Shown here: in pieces, positions 1 to 8,644 of the stretch
Position numbering within the stretch: position 1 is the stretch's first letter
How the letters are laid out: each line of letters starts with the position of its first letter
Notes under the pieces: generated by a model
Told to the model about the DNA's origin: nothing
Seen by the model: the letters and a program-made list of their open reading frames with translations, nothing else
The model's database searches: none
Made by a program: the position numbers and the translations under genes
Assembly: GCA_002353285.1 (NCBI GenBank)
Contig: DEJJ01000011.1
Coordinates: 1 to 64,000, forward strand
From: Porphyromonadaceae bacterium UBA2751
Lineage (GTDB): Bacteria > Bacteroidota > Bacteroidia > Bacteroidales > Muribaculaceae
Direction of reading: 5' to 3'
DNA length: 64,000 nucleotides

Positions 1-302
1 TGGAATCACCGGAATCAGACAACTTTTACAACATAGGGACAACTGGGGTTGTTGTAGTGAAGGTGGGACAGTTTTGTGTTTTTTTTCTTGGGGTGGCAAT
101 ATGTCGATGAGCTCTTGTCAGGTGTGGCAAAGGTAATGCATTGTTATAGTAAAATGCAATATCATTTTCCTTGGGGGCGTGCGAATGGCTCTTTTCACGT
201 GAATTGGCCGTGGATGGTCAAACAACTTTTACAACGCGAAGACGACTGGGACAACATTTTGTTGTTTTACATGGAATCATGGAATCACTGGAATCATTGG
301 GG

Positions 303-360
303 CCACTCCTGTGGAGTGGAAATTATGGAACTTCGTGCTAAAATTATTGTTTCAGCTGAT
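303..360. repeat. Hairpin repeat, copy 1 (CCACTCC/GGAGTGG family)
   Basis: The arms CCACTCC (303-309) and GGAGTGG (313-319) form a 7-bp stem with a 3-base loop. A conserved tail follows, rich in AAAATTATTG and ending TTTCAGCTGAT. The second copy lies at 45929-46008, where the loop is 2 bases and part of the tail is duplicated. Confidence 0.7.
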
Positions 361-450
361 TGTTGACTATTTTTATTCTCCTGTGAGAGCAGGCTTTGTG
401 ACGAACTTGGTTCGCAGCTTTGTGAGATTAATGATTTGGGCGATGGGGTT

Positions 451-536
451 GACGTGGGTGTTTCCTCTCGCAAAGCTGCACCTGTCGGTGTCGAAAAGCC
501 TGCTTACGCAGGTGTGTTTTTGGCTGCGCATGGGGT
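451..536. repeat. Interspersed repeat A, copy 1
   Basis: A block of about 86 bases starts GACGTGGGTG and contains GCAAAGCTGCACCTGTCGGT and the small hairpin CCTGC-TTAC-GCAGG. Near-identical blocks occur at 6811-6900 and 7012-7100, so this is a dispersed non-coding repeat. Confidence 0.8.
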
Positions 537-723
537 GTTTTTGATTGCTGTGGTACAGCAATCCACATGAACGAAGTGAGGGAACTTTAGAAAATATAGG
601 AATAGGAATCATGGAATCAGTGGAATCAGGGATATTTTTGGGTGGGGTGAAAAGAGAGCCTGGGGAGCGACTCGGCGTCGTCCCCCAGACTCATCATCGT
701 ACGAAAAAATTATCTAAAACTTT

Positions 724-3700
724 TTATTTCAGGATCTTGGTTGTGGTGCTTGAGCCATCGCTGTAGCGAGTAACCACGATGTTAACGCCCTGGAATGGGG
801 TGTCGCTCTCGATACCAGCCACATTGTAGTACTTAACACCAACCACCTGGCGAGCGTTGAGGTTCTCGAGGCCAGTGGAGATGCCACCCTTGATGGTGAA
901 TGGAGTGGTGTACTCGGCAATGTAATAGATCTTGTCGCTGTCGGCTGCCTTGGGAGCAGCACCCTTAGCCGAAACTTCGGGGGTGAAGTAGAGACGCACC
1001 CTGAAGTTCATTTTTAGGTCCTCGATTGTGCCATCGTTGTAACCAGTTGCAGTGCGAACCTTGCGGGCACCGAAGGTGCCACGGTAAACGCCAGCAATAT
1101 CTTCGCCACTCACGTTTTGTGCGGCAACTTGAGCTGCACCAAGTCTCATGTGAGTGCCAGGCTGATACTCACCGTCACCACCCTGGGGCAAGAACTCTGT
1201 TATACCCTCCTCTGTTTTACCAAGCATCTCCTCAAACATGTAATCGCCACTCTTGCGGTCGGCAAATGCCTCCATAGGCTCATCAAGAAGGTCGGTGTCG
1301 ATTTCACGCCAAGCGCGTATCATGTAAATCTTGTAACCAGCGGGCACTAAATCGGTCTTTACAGGCAATTCAACAGTATAGTAAGCATAACGGTCATTGC
1401 CCTTCAACCATGAATAATCACTGATTTGATAAACAGGATTATCTATGTCAAGAACACCAACAGCCGCTTTCTGCAATGGACCACCGTAGGTGTTATAGTC
1501 GGTGCGCTGTGCGCCAACCACGTTCTTGCCCACGCTGAAGGTCTCAACAACAGGAGCATATACATAGGCCTTTGCCTCCTCAGTGTTCTTAGCAACTTTT
1601 GCAGGATAGTAGTCAACGAAGTTGGCCCAAGCGTATCCCGACGAAACGGGCAGTGTGCCACCATCGTAGTAATACTCGCCTTGCACATCATTCATTGTCA
1701 CAGTGTAGCCTTCGCCCTGGTTACCTGCGATGCCATCGGGTGCCAAATCTTGCTCAGCGTCATTAGCTCCCACCTCATCAACGATATAACGGGTTTCAGC
1801 TGCAGTCCAACGATAAACGTCGTTGCGCAGAATCTCGGTCTTGGAGCTATACTGAACACGCTCGCTGAAGGTCAAGTCCTTAACAGGTATAGCATGATCA
1901 TTATCGCCCTTAACTTCAATCAGTGAGAACGCATTGTTAATCTTAGATGCAGTCTTGTAGATGGGAACACGGAATGCGTTACTATAGGCTGTTTCGGGGA
2001 TAACATCGCCAGTCCATGAGCCAGTCATATCCCACCCATTGAGAGTGAAGGTCTTGCCTATAAATCCTTGGGTTGACAAGTCGACTGTCTCATTCCATTT
2101 GACACCCTCATCCCACGATGGAGCACCCACAGGATTCATGCGAACAAATTTGATATTATTTTTGGCTGGACCAAAGCTCAACACGCCATTCTCACCAGCG
2201 GTGCCTAGCAGCCATTTACCTTCATTATCGTTATCCCAAGTCCATGCATACCAAACCTCATCACCTTTAGTGCAAGCAGCAGCATTGAGGTAAACCATCG
2301 TTGGAGTACCTTGATAGTTTGACTCCAGTCTGTAAGCATAAGATGCAGGATGAGAATTGTCAGCAACATCAACCACAAAGTTGTCGTAGATGTTGAGGTT
2401 TCCAAAGTCAACGTAACCTGTGTTGGTCACATTATAGTTTTGCGACCAGTTTCCGTTGCCTTCAACGTTGCCATTGTTGGCGTGATAGCCAGCATAGTAC
2501 TGCACATTTCCAGCTTCAACGTCACTCTTGCCTTTAGGATAGTCGCTCTTAGCGCTTTGATTAGCCATTGTGATGGTTATGCTGCGATTGCTAGCGGCAT
2601 GGTTGTTGAAAGTGATGTAAGCAACAGGCTCGCTAATTGTGTTAGTCACACCATTAACAGTCTCTGAGTGACTACGCACAACAGTTAACTTCGTTCCACT
2701 CTCACCATCAGTTATATTAGCATTTTCGAGACCCAATGCTGTATTGGCAATATTAATCCTATTAGAATAGCAGTTCTTCTCATTATCGGGATTATAACGG
2801 CTATAATGTGAAGCGTCTTTGAGTGCTATCATCTCATTGGGGTCAAGACCAGGAATAATATAACTCATGCTGTTCGAAATTTGCAGGCTCAGGAAATGCT
2901 TACCCTCAGCATCAGCAGCATCACGACCACGAATTGCATAAGTAACCTGCTTACTAGAAGACTCACGCTTTACATATACGTTGGGATAGTTCTTCTCTTT
3001 TCCTGGATTCATACGAAGAACAATAGGAACACGGTTGGCCTCGTCAACTACTTGAGCATTAGGATCGGATGGATCACGATCAATGTATTGTCCCTGAGCA
3101 TTCTTGTAATAAACAGGTTCATAGCTTTCCACTCCAGTTTCTTCATTAACAACCACTTCAAGTAGCTCGAACTCTTGCTGATCACTTGGCAAGAAACTGT
3201 CAAGATTGGACACCCAATTGAGATTGAGCATATAGTATTCATCTGCTTCAACAGTAGGAGTTATCTCTTTTTGACGAATCACATAGAGCCCCATTGTGGG
3301 CTGCATAACAGCATTATATCTAAAATAATCTTGAATAAAGAGATTATTAGCATCTTTGGTTCCTCGTTTTTCCCAATCCATCATACGATAATCGGGAACA
3401 AAGAACATCATATCTGTTACATCTTGACAGTCAGCATCCTTACTTTCTGGACCATACATCATGAAATGATGGTTAACATATGGCACATTAGGACAATCAT
3501 GAATAACGCCAAAAGATTGCATATTAATTAAATCCTGATAGATATCATCTTTAGCTCCTGTAGTTTCTCCTGCAGATTGAGACAATGAAGGGCTAAATTG
3601 TTCAAACATATGTCCTAAGAAGAAATAAAAAGAATAACTTGGGGCAACACCAGGGTCTACATATGTGTCAACATCAGAATAATTAGCACAATAATTGTAG

Positions 3701-6132
3701 CTCGGATCCACTTCGAAATTACCTGATTTCCATGTATTCCTCATAGAATGGAACATTGCCAATTGTCCCTTTGCAATAAGATAGAACTTATTCATTTTTT
3801 TGCAGTCAATCTTAAACAAAGTACCAGCCTCCAATCCTTCTCCAGTTCGCTTGGCATTTTTTATAACACGTGCGCTTTTGATTGTCTTTGAAATATAATC
3901 TCTAAGTTGAGCATAGCCAGAAAGCGAAGAATCAAACGTTAATGCTGGGAATATTACAGTACCATTTTCATCTTTTATGTCAGTTAGAGTGAAATTTTCC
4001 TTCAATTCAATCAACAACAAAGTCAGGCCCTCGTCATTTGGCTCATATTCGTACTGATCCATCTTCCAAACATGCCAAGTGTAATCATTATCATCGGTAT
4101 ATGTATTGTAATTGAGAGGGTTTGTTGAGGGAATATTCCATCCAAACGTATCAACAAAGCGTGCACCATCTTGGCCAGTTCCAGTTCTTTCGAGTTCGCC
4201 AACTCCTGTATAAAGAACTTTGTTGTCATGATCATCTAGACCAGTTTCTGTAAAGCCACGTTTTTTATTGCCTGGAATATTTGGATTCGTATAAACCTCA
4301 CGAAGCATGGCGATTATTTGGTCTGGATCGGTTGCAGGCTCCTCATCACCAAGAGTATTGGTATGTTTCTCATTACCTGTATCGCCATTTGTATACCATT
4401 CGTAAGAGAAGCCATTCCATTCATCGGGATCAAGAATCACAATCTCGTTATCACGTCCTTCAATTTCCCCAGGAACACAATCAATCGTAATCCATGGGAG
4501 GAATGTTTTTAAAGAAGAGGCAGAAGTACCATATTGAAGTACACCAACGTTAGTTGTCTGATTCACACCAAGCCATTTCAAAGTCTGCAAAGTATAGGTT
4601 CCTCCTGCCGCACAAGATGCATCAACTACCAGATTGCCACCTTGGTATTCGTATCCATCACCGCTAAACTCAAAAGTAACTGTATTTGTACCAGTATAAA
4701 TATTAGTTCCTGACGTAGATGCGAAACCATCAGTAGAAAGGAATTCTGCAGATGAATAGGTTGACTGTGTTGTCTCACCTATTTTAAGAGTCACTAAACT
4801 ACTTGATGTCCCTCCATTACGATCCTGCAAATTACCATTAGCATGGAAAGTAATTTTCTTGATTAAAGTACCTGAAGTAAGATTCAAATCACTTGCCTGA
4901 TAAATGATCTGCCCATGATTGGCCTTTTCCATGTAATACAAATAGACTGGCAATGTTTCTTCGTCCGATCCTTCACCCACAGCTTGATCTTTTGTTTCAC
5001 TGCCAATACCACTTAATGAAATAGGAGCAGTAGCATTAATAGCTGCTGCCTCAGCTTCTTCAGCTGTCAGTGTGATAATTCCATTATAAGATCGATACTC
5101 TGTTGGAGCAAAGGTTACCAAATAGAATCTTGAAACTCCAGGATCCAATTCACCATAACCATTAGTTTTAACTGTGAATTCCTGGTCACCAGTTACCGTA
5201 ACTACTGGAGTAAATGGATTTGCACCAGTATTAGTTACAGTAAAAGTAGTTCTACCTTGTTGATCTTTAACAACTTTCCCAAAAGCACCATTACCTTCAA
5301 ACGTTGCCTCATAAGGATCAGGCATCATAGCTGTGTAATTAATGGTCATTTTGGGTAGAAATGAGTGTTGATTATAATACTGCTGATAGTCATAATAAAA
5401 AAATGAAAGAGATTGATTTGCATCAGTACTTATACCATCAAATTTAGTATCACCGTCTTCACTGTCAGCAGTACCTTTAGTTGTTACAGTCACGTCAACC
5501 AGCAAGTTGCCACCATTATAAACAAATGGAGTATTGAATGTCACAGTGAACTCTGTCGCATTTTTCTTTGGAGTCACTGTAGCAGATACCGTATTTCCAC
5601 TAAACGATGTAAATGAATTGCTTGAGAATGCATTTTGTTCGCAATTACCCAAGGTAATCGTAAGCACACCATCACCACCATCAGTACTAAATTTAATTCC
5701 ATTAGAAGCATAAAAGGTAAGTGAATTGATGCTGCTTCCTTTAGCCAACCCTGAAAGATTTGATTCTGTATAAATCATCTGGCTCCTTGTGCGGCGACTT
5801 GTATAATTACCGGTAGAGACATTGTCATAAAAATATCCATATATAGGAGCATAGCTATTGGTGGTAGCGGTCGATCCATCTGAACCGTCACAAACTGTCA
5901 ATACAAAATTCTCAGTATGTGATTTTACAGAAGCATCTTGCTTGTAATTTGGGTTTGAATCACTTTGGGTCTCACTTTCTGTTATAACCATTTCTAGCTT
6001 GGTTGGTTTAGGGCGCATAAGACTCACCTTGGAACCATTCCTAGAAGTGGCACCCTTTTCTTGGGCCGCGGTGGGTTGCCATAAGGGCAAGGCGACTGCG
6101 GCAATCAGTAATAATCTCAGAATACGTGTCAT
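724..6132 (-). CDS. Giant secreted multidomain protein with T9SS-type C-terminal tail
   Basis: This is an 1802-residue exported protein of unknown substrate. Residues 1-23 are a typical signal peptide ending at TAAQ. Two similar beta-sandwich modules, each with a pattern like Q-IIY-x5-L and a later GGNLVVD-type strand, lie at about 80-265 and 390-550. They flank an Ig-like module at about 270-370. The long middle part has many Asn/Tyr/Trp-rich segments and no motif I can name. The last 50 residues contain YYNVAGIESDTPFQGVNIV and end in KILK. A nearly identical block ends the protein at 52297-54762, and both resemble T9SS sorting tails. It is probably a cell-surface or secreted adhesin- or enzyme-like protein carried by the T9SS. 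The function is not recognised. Confidence 0.85.
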   Translation of the reverse strand: MTRILRLLLIAAVALPLWQPTAAQEKGATSRNGSKVSLMRPKPTKLEMVITESETQSDSNPNYKQDASVKSHTENFVLTVCDGSDGSTATTNSYAPIYGYFYDNVSTGNYTSRRTRSQMIYTESNLSGLAKGSSINSLTFYASNGIKFSTDGGDGVLTITLGNCEQNAFSSNSFTSFSGNTVSATVTPKKNATEFTVTFNTPFVYNGGNLLVDVTVTTKGTADSEDGDTKFDGISTDANQSLSFFYYDYQQYYNQHSFLPKMTINYTAMMPDPYEATFEGNGAFGKVVKDQQGRTTFTVTNTGANPFTPVVTVTGDQEFTVKTNGYGELDPGVSRFYLVTFAPTEYRSYNGIITLTAEEAEAAAINATAPISLSGIGSETKDQAVGEGSDEETLPVYLYYMEKANHGQIIYQASDLNLTSGTLIKKITFHANGNLQDRNGGTSSSLVTLKIGETTQSTYSSAEFLSTDGFASTSGTNIYTGTNTVTFEFSGDGYEYQGGNLVVDASCAAGGTYTLQTLKWLGVNQTTNVGVLQYGTSASSLKTFLPWITIDCVPGEIEGRDNEIVILDPDEWNGFSYEWYTNGDTGNEKHTNTLGDEEPATDPDQIIAMLREVYTNPNIPGNKKRGFTETGLDDHDNKVLYTGVGELERTGTGQDGARFVDTFGWNIPSTNPLNYNTYTDDNDYTWHVWKMDQYEYEPNDEGLTLLLIELKENFTLTDIKDENGTVIFPALTFDSSLSGYAQLRDYISKTIKSARVIKNAKRTGEGLEAGTLFKIDCKKMNKFYLIAKGQLAMFHSMRNTWKSGNFEVDPSYNYCANYSDVDTYVDPGVAPSYSFYFFLGHMFEQFSPSLSQSAGETTGAKDDIYQDLINMQSFGVIHDCPNVPYVNHHFMMYGPESKDADCQDVTDMMFFVPDYRMMDWEKRGTKDANNLFIQDYFRYNAVMQPTMGLYVIRQKEITPTVEADEYYMLNLNWVSNLDSFLPSDQQEFELLEVVVNEETGVESYEPVYYKNAQGQYIDRDPSDPNAQVVDEANRVPIVLRMNPGKEKNYPNVYVKRESSSKQVTYAIRGRDAADAEGKHFLSLQISNSMSYIIPGLDPNEMIALKDASHYSRYNPDNEKNCYSNRINIANTALGLENANITDGESGTKLTVVRSHSETVNGVTNTISEPVAYITFNNHAASNRSITITMANQSAKSDYPKGKSDVEAGNVQYYAGYHANNGNVEGNGNWSQNYNVTNTGYVDFGNLNIYDNFVVDVADNSHPASYAYRLESNYQGTPTMVYLNAAACTKGDEVWYAWTWDNDNEGKWLLGTAGENGVLSFGPAKNNIKFVRMNPVGAPSWDEGVKWNETVDLSTQGFIGKTFTLNGWDMTGSWTGDVIPETAYSNAFRVPIYKTASKINNAFSLIEVKGDNDHAIPVKDLTFSERVQYSSKTEILRNDVYRWTAAETRYIVDEVGANDAEQDLAPDGIAGNQGEGYTVTMNDVQGEYYYDGGTLPVSSGYAWANFVDYYPAKVAKNTEEAKAYVYAPVVETFSVGKNVVGAQRTDYNTYGGPLQKAAVGVLDIDNPVYQISDYSWLKGNDRYAYYTVELPVKTDLVPAGYKIYMIRAWREIDTDLLDEPMEAFADRKSGDYMFEEMLGKTEEGITEFLPQGGDGEYQPGTHMRLGAAQVAAQNVSGEDIAGVYRGTFGARKVRTATGYNDGTIEDLKMNFRVRLYFTPEVSAKGAAPKAADSDKIYYIAEYTTPFTIKGGISTGLENLNARQVVGVKYYNVAGIESDTPFQGVNIVVTRYSDGSSTTTKILK

Positions 6133-6600
6133 AGTAATAAAAAATTTTAGATATGGTTTATAAAAATAATTATATATCCTTTAGTTGGAATTTCCTTATT
6201 AAGTGATTAAAGCTCAGGGACATGAATGAGAAGATGTAATCACATCATGAAGTTTTCAACGCGGCACTCTTGCAGTGTTGTGAGCTCTCGTGTTATTAAG
6301 GTGATGTTGAAAAGAGTTTTTTCAAAAACGTTAAGATTCAGGCTCATACAGGCTTTTTTAGCATACCTTACCTTATGTAAATCGCAATGACTCTTAACCA
6401 CCGGTTCATCAATCCTCGGAACACAAATGACTAAATCACTGTACAAATTTAAAACTTATTCGCTGAAAAATCAATACGATTTGTGATAAAATATTAACAA
6501 CTTGCCTTTATATAACAATTTTTAACGATTGTAACGCATTTTTCTGGCATAAATATTCATTTTTCCGGTTCGATTTTATTGTTAGCAGACAAAGGGGGGC
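6133..6600. other. AT-rich intergenic region upstream of the large secreted protein gene
   Basis: No convincing gene is seen. The stretch is AT-rich and would hold the leader and promoter of the minus-strand gene starting at 6132. A 68-codon minus-strand frame at 6240-6446 has no motif and no good context, and I do not call it. Confidence 0.5.
6444..6475 (-). promoter_or_regulatory. Possible promoter of the large secreted protein gene
   Basis: On the minus strand there is a TAAATTTG (-7 box, 6444-6451) with ATTG 20 bases upstream (6472-6475). It would give a leader of about 300 bases. The -33 half is imperfect. Confidence 0.4.
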
Positions 6601-6628
6601 AATGTTGAGGTTTTTATATTCCCCCATG

Positions 6629-6670
6629 ATAAAAAAGCGGATTGAGCTGATTATCCGCAAGGTTTTTTTT
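6629..6670. terminator. Bidirectional intrinsic terminator
   Basis: The GCGGAT/ATCCGC stem (6637-6642 with 6653-6658) has a T-run on the right and an A-run on the left, so it can act on both strands. No plus-strand gene lies upstream. It may end minus-strand transcripts that pass through the repeat region after rlmI. Confidence 0.6.
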
Positions 6671-6740
6671 ACAGAAGAACTTTAGTGTTCATAAGATTGA
6701 TGGCTTGCTCTGGATTCGGGCAGACTCCTCGGGTGGTTGT

Positions 6741-7200
6741 TTAGTGCGCTTCGCGCAGAAATATAACAAATCATTATAAATCAAACAGGATATATTATAT
6801 GGGATTTGGTGACGTGGGTGCTTCCTCTCGCAAAGCTGCACCTGTCGGTGTCGAAAAAGCCTGCTTGCGCAGGGGTTTTGTTTGTGGCTGCGCATGGGGT
6901 CAAACAACTTTTACAACACAGAGACAACAGGCACAACTGGTTTAGTGCGCTTCGCGCAGAAATATAACAAATCATTACAAATCAAACAGGATATATTATA
7001 TGGGATTTGGTGACGTGGGTGCTTACTCTCGCAAAGCTGCACCTGTCGGTGTCGAAAAGCCTGCTTACGCAGGTGTTTTGTTTGCGGCTACGCATGGGGG
7101 CAGACTACTGGGACGACTGTGTTAGTGCGCTTCGCGCAGAAATATAACAAGTCATTTCAAATCAAACAGGATATATTATATGGGATTTGGTGGCGTGTGC
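6741..7200. repeat. Three near-tandem copies of interspersed repeat A
   Basis: Copies start at 6741, 6942 and 7122, so they are spaced by about 180-200 bases. Each begins TTAGTGCGCTTCGCGCAGAA, which holds a GCGC-TTC-GCGC hairpin. An AT-rich stretch with ATCAAACAGGATATATTATA follows. The first two copies continue into the GACGTGGGTG block, also seen alone at 451-536. The third copy breaks off after about 75 bases and runs into the structured element at 7207. The copies are highly similar, which suggests recent duplication. No protein-coding potential is seen. Confidence 0.85.
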
Positions 7201-7206
7201 TTTGGT

Positions 7207-7320
7207 CATACTCCCCCCTGCCCGCTCTTTCAGCGGCAATGGGCTGTGCCTTACCAATGGCAAAACAAGTTTTGCCGCTGGTTTCGGCTTGCACCATTGG
7301 TCTACCTTAGAGGGGAGGTA
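7207..7320. repeat. Nested palindromic element
   Basis: About 114 bases contain nested inverted repeats. An outer TACTCCCC/GGGGAGGTA type pairing encloses ACCAATGG (7253-7260)/CCATTGGT (7293-7300), CAGCGGCAA/TTGCCGCTG, and an inner perfect hairpin GGCAAAAC-AA-GTTTTGCC (7259-7276). The arrangement could be a non-autonomous mobile-element remnant or a structured RNA. It lies 50 bases downstream of the rlmI stop codon and could also help end that transcript. Confidence 0.55.
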
Positions 7321-7369
7321 AAAAGCACGTTTTTTTAGTTTTGCAACAGGCTTGTGTGGTAATGGAGGG

Positions 7370-8554
7370 TTACTCGACCCAGAGGACGAGGCCCTTGAGG
7401 TACTCACCCTCGGGATGGTAGATGTTGATGGGATGGTCGGCAGGCTGTGTGAGCTGATGCAGGATGCGCACCTTGCGGCGGCTCTGTGCTGCTGCGCTGA
7501 ACAGAGCGAGCCTGAACTGATCCTTGCTCACGGCCTGCGAGCAGGAGAAGGTGAAGAGCACTCCCCCACTTTGAATCTTGCTGAAAGCCTTGGCGTTGAG
7601 ACGCCGATAGCCCACGAGTGCGTTCTTGAGGGCGCTCTTGTGCTTGGCAAAAGCTGGCGGGTCGAGGATGATGAGGTCGTAGGCGTCGGGCTCGACATGG
7701 TCGAGGAAATCGAAGGCATCTTGAGCAAAGGCCTCGTGCCTGCTGTCGCCAGGGTAATTAAGCTCCACGTTGCGGCGAGTGAGGCTCACAGCCTTGCTGG
7801 AGCTGTCGACGCTGTGGACGAGCTGTGCCCCGCCACGCATGGCATAGAAGGAGAATCCACCAGTGTAGCAGAACATGTTGAGCACACGTCGGTCGTGGCT
7901 GTAGCGCTCGAGCAGGGCGCGGTTCTCGCGCTGATCGACGAAGAAGCCAGTCTTTTGGCCTCGGAGCCAGTCGACATGGAATTTGAGTCCGTTCTCGATT
8001 GCGACATCGGTGTCGAACTCACCAATGAGATACTGATTCTCGGGGTCGAGATGAGCTTTATAGGGCAATGTGGTCTCGCTCTTGTAGTAAACATTGCTGA
8101 TAACCCCCGCAGGCAGATCGACCAGAGCCTGTGCGATGCTCTTGCGCGCGAAGTGCATGCCTGGCGAGTGGGCCTGGATGACGGCTGTGCTGCCATAGAC
8201 GTCGACAACCAGTCCGGGCAGGAAGTCGCCCTCACCATGGACGAGGCGGAAGGAGTTGTTGTCGGGGCGCATCAGCCCGAGGGCTTGCCGCACACGCCAT
8301 GCCTGAGTGAGGCGGTCGCGATAGAAGTCGTCGTCGATAGCGGTGTCGCCCCACGCAAGGATGCGCACCATGATGCTGCCCACCTGGAAGTGTCCGTTGC
8401 CGATGTGGGTGCCATCGCTGGCGAACACCGAGACGATGTCGCCTTCCTCGATAGCGGGGTCGGCATGAGCGATTGCCCCCGAGAACACCCAGGGGTGAAA
8501 TCGCTTGAGTGACTCTTCCTTGCCACGGCGCAGGGTTATCTTTTTATAGTTCAT
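7370..8554 (-). CDS. rlmI: 23S rRNA (cytosine) methyltransferase, RlmI-like
   Basis: A 394-residue class I SAM-dependent RNA methyltransferase of the RlmI/YccW family, which makes 5-methylcytosine in 23S rRNA. The N-terminal 80 residues look like a PUA RNA-binding domain (LRRGKEESLKRFHPWVFSGA). A central linking domain follows. The methyltransferase fold has the SAM site LNMFCYTGGFS at about 225-235 and the DPP motif at 298-300. FSCSQ near 340 supplies the probable catalytic cysteine. The length is normal for the family. It lies 90 bases downstream of rseP, and that gap is filled with simple tandem repeats that abut the ATG. It may be cotranscribed with dxr and rseP. The exact target base is inferred from the family. 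Confidence 0.9.
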   Translation of the reverse strand: MNYKKITLRRGKEESLKRFHPWVFSGAIAHADPAIEEGDIVSVFASDGTHIGNGHFQVGSIMVRILAWGDTAIDDDFYRDRLTQAWRVRQALGLMRPDNNSFRLVHGEGDFLPGLVVDVYGSTAVIQAHSPGMHFARKSIAQALVDLPAGVISNVYYKSETTLPYKAHLDPENQYLIGEFDTDVAIENGLKFHVDWLRGQKTGFFVDQRENRALLERYSHDRRVLNMFCYTGGFSFYAMRGGAQLVHSVDSSSKAVSLTRRNVELNYPGDSRHEAFAQDAFDFLDHVEPDAYDLIILDPPAFAKHKSALKNALVGYRRLNAKAFSKIQSGGVLFTFSCSQAVSKDQFRLALFSAAAQSRRKVRILHQLTQPADHPINIYHPEGEYLKGLVLWVE

Positions 8555-8636
8555 AGTTTAGAGTTGTGAGTTTGTGAGTTGTGAGTTTAGAGTTGTGAGT
8601 TTAGAGTTGTGAGTTTGTGAGTTGTGAGTTTTTTGG
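8555..8636. repeat. Simple tandem repeat directly before the rlmI start
   Basis: The tract is built from GAGTTGTGAGTTT and TTAGAGTTGTGAG units repeated about six times. It ends at the rlmI start codon on the minus strand. It takes up the whole ribosome-binding region, and no Shine-Dalgarno-like sequence is seen. A related GAGTT(G/A)TGAG tract precedes psuG. Confidence 0.9.
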
Positions 8637-8644
8637 GGGATAGA

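Larger units (their letters stand above)
1..723. repeat. Gene-free repeat mosaic (left edge)
   Basis: No convincing gene is present. The stretch is a patchwork of motifs that recur elsewhere in the window. It has short tandem GGAATC words (for example 270-297 and 600-628) and a CAACTTTTACAAC word near 23 and 224. A GGGACAGTTTTG block at 66 is also found at 26939. A hairpin CCACTCC/GGAGTGG at 303-319, with a tail running to 360, is repeated at 45929-46008. A block at 451-536 recurs at 6811-6900 and 7012-7100. Open frames here are short, Trp/His-rich and have no recognisable domain. The last 70 bases lie downstream of the stop of the large secreted protein gene. Confidence 0.7.

Noticed and set aside
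76..544. Short frames at the left edge rich in Trp, His and Phe
   Set aside because: They run through repeat units and hairpins that also occur in unrelated frames elsewhere.
6240..6446. A 68-codon minus-strand frame upstream of the large secreted protein gene
   Set aside because: AT-rich intergenic context, no motif and no compositional sign of coding.
7352..8512. A 386-codon plus-strand open frame antisense to rlmI
   Set aside because: It is a mirror frame of a GC-rich coding region. The product is Val/Glu/Ala-rich with no domain, and the minus-strand rlmI is unmistakable.
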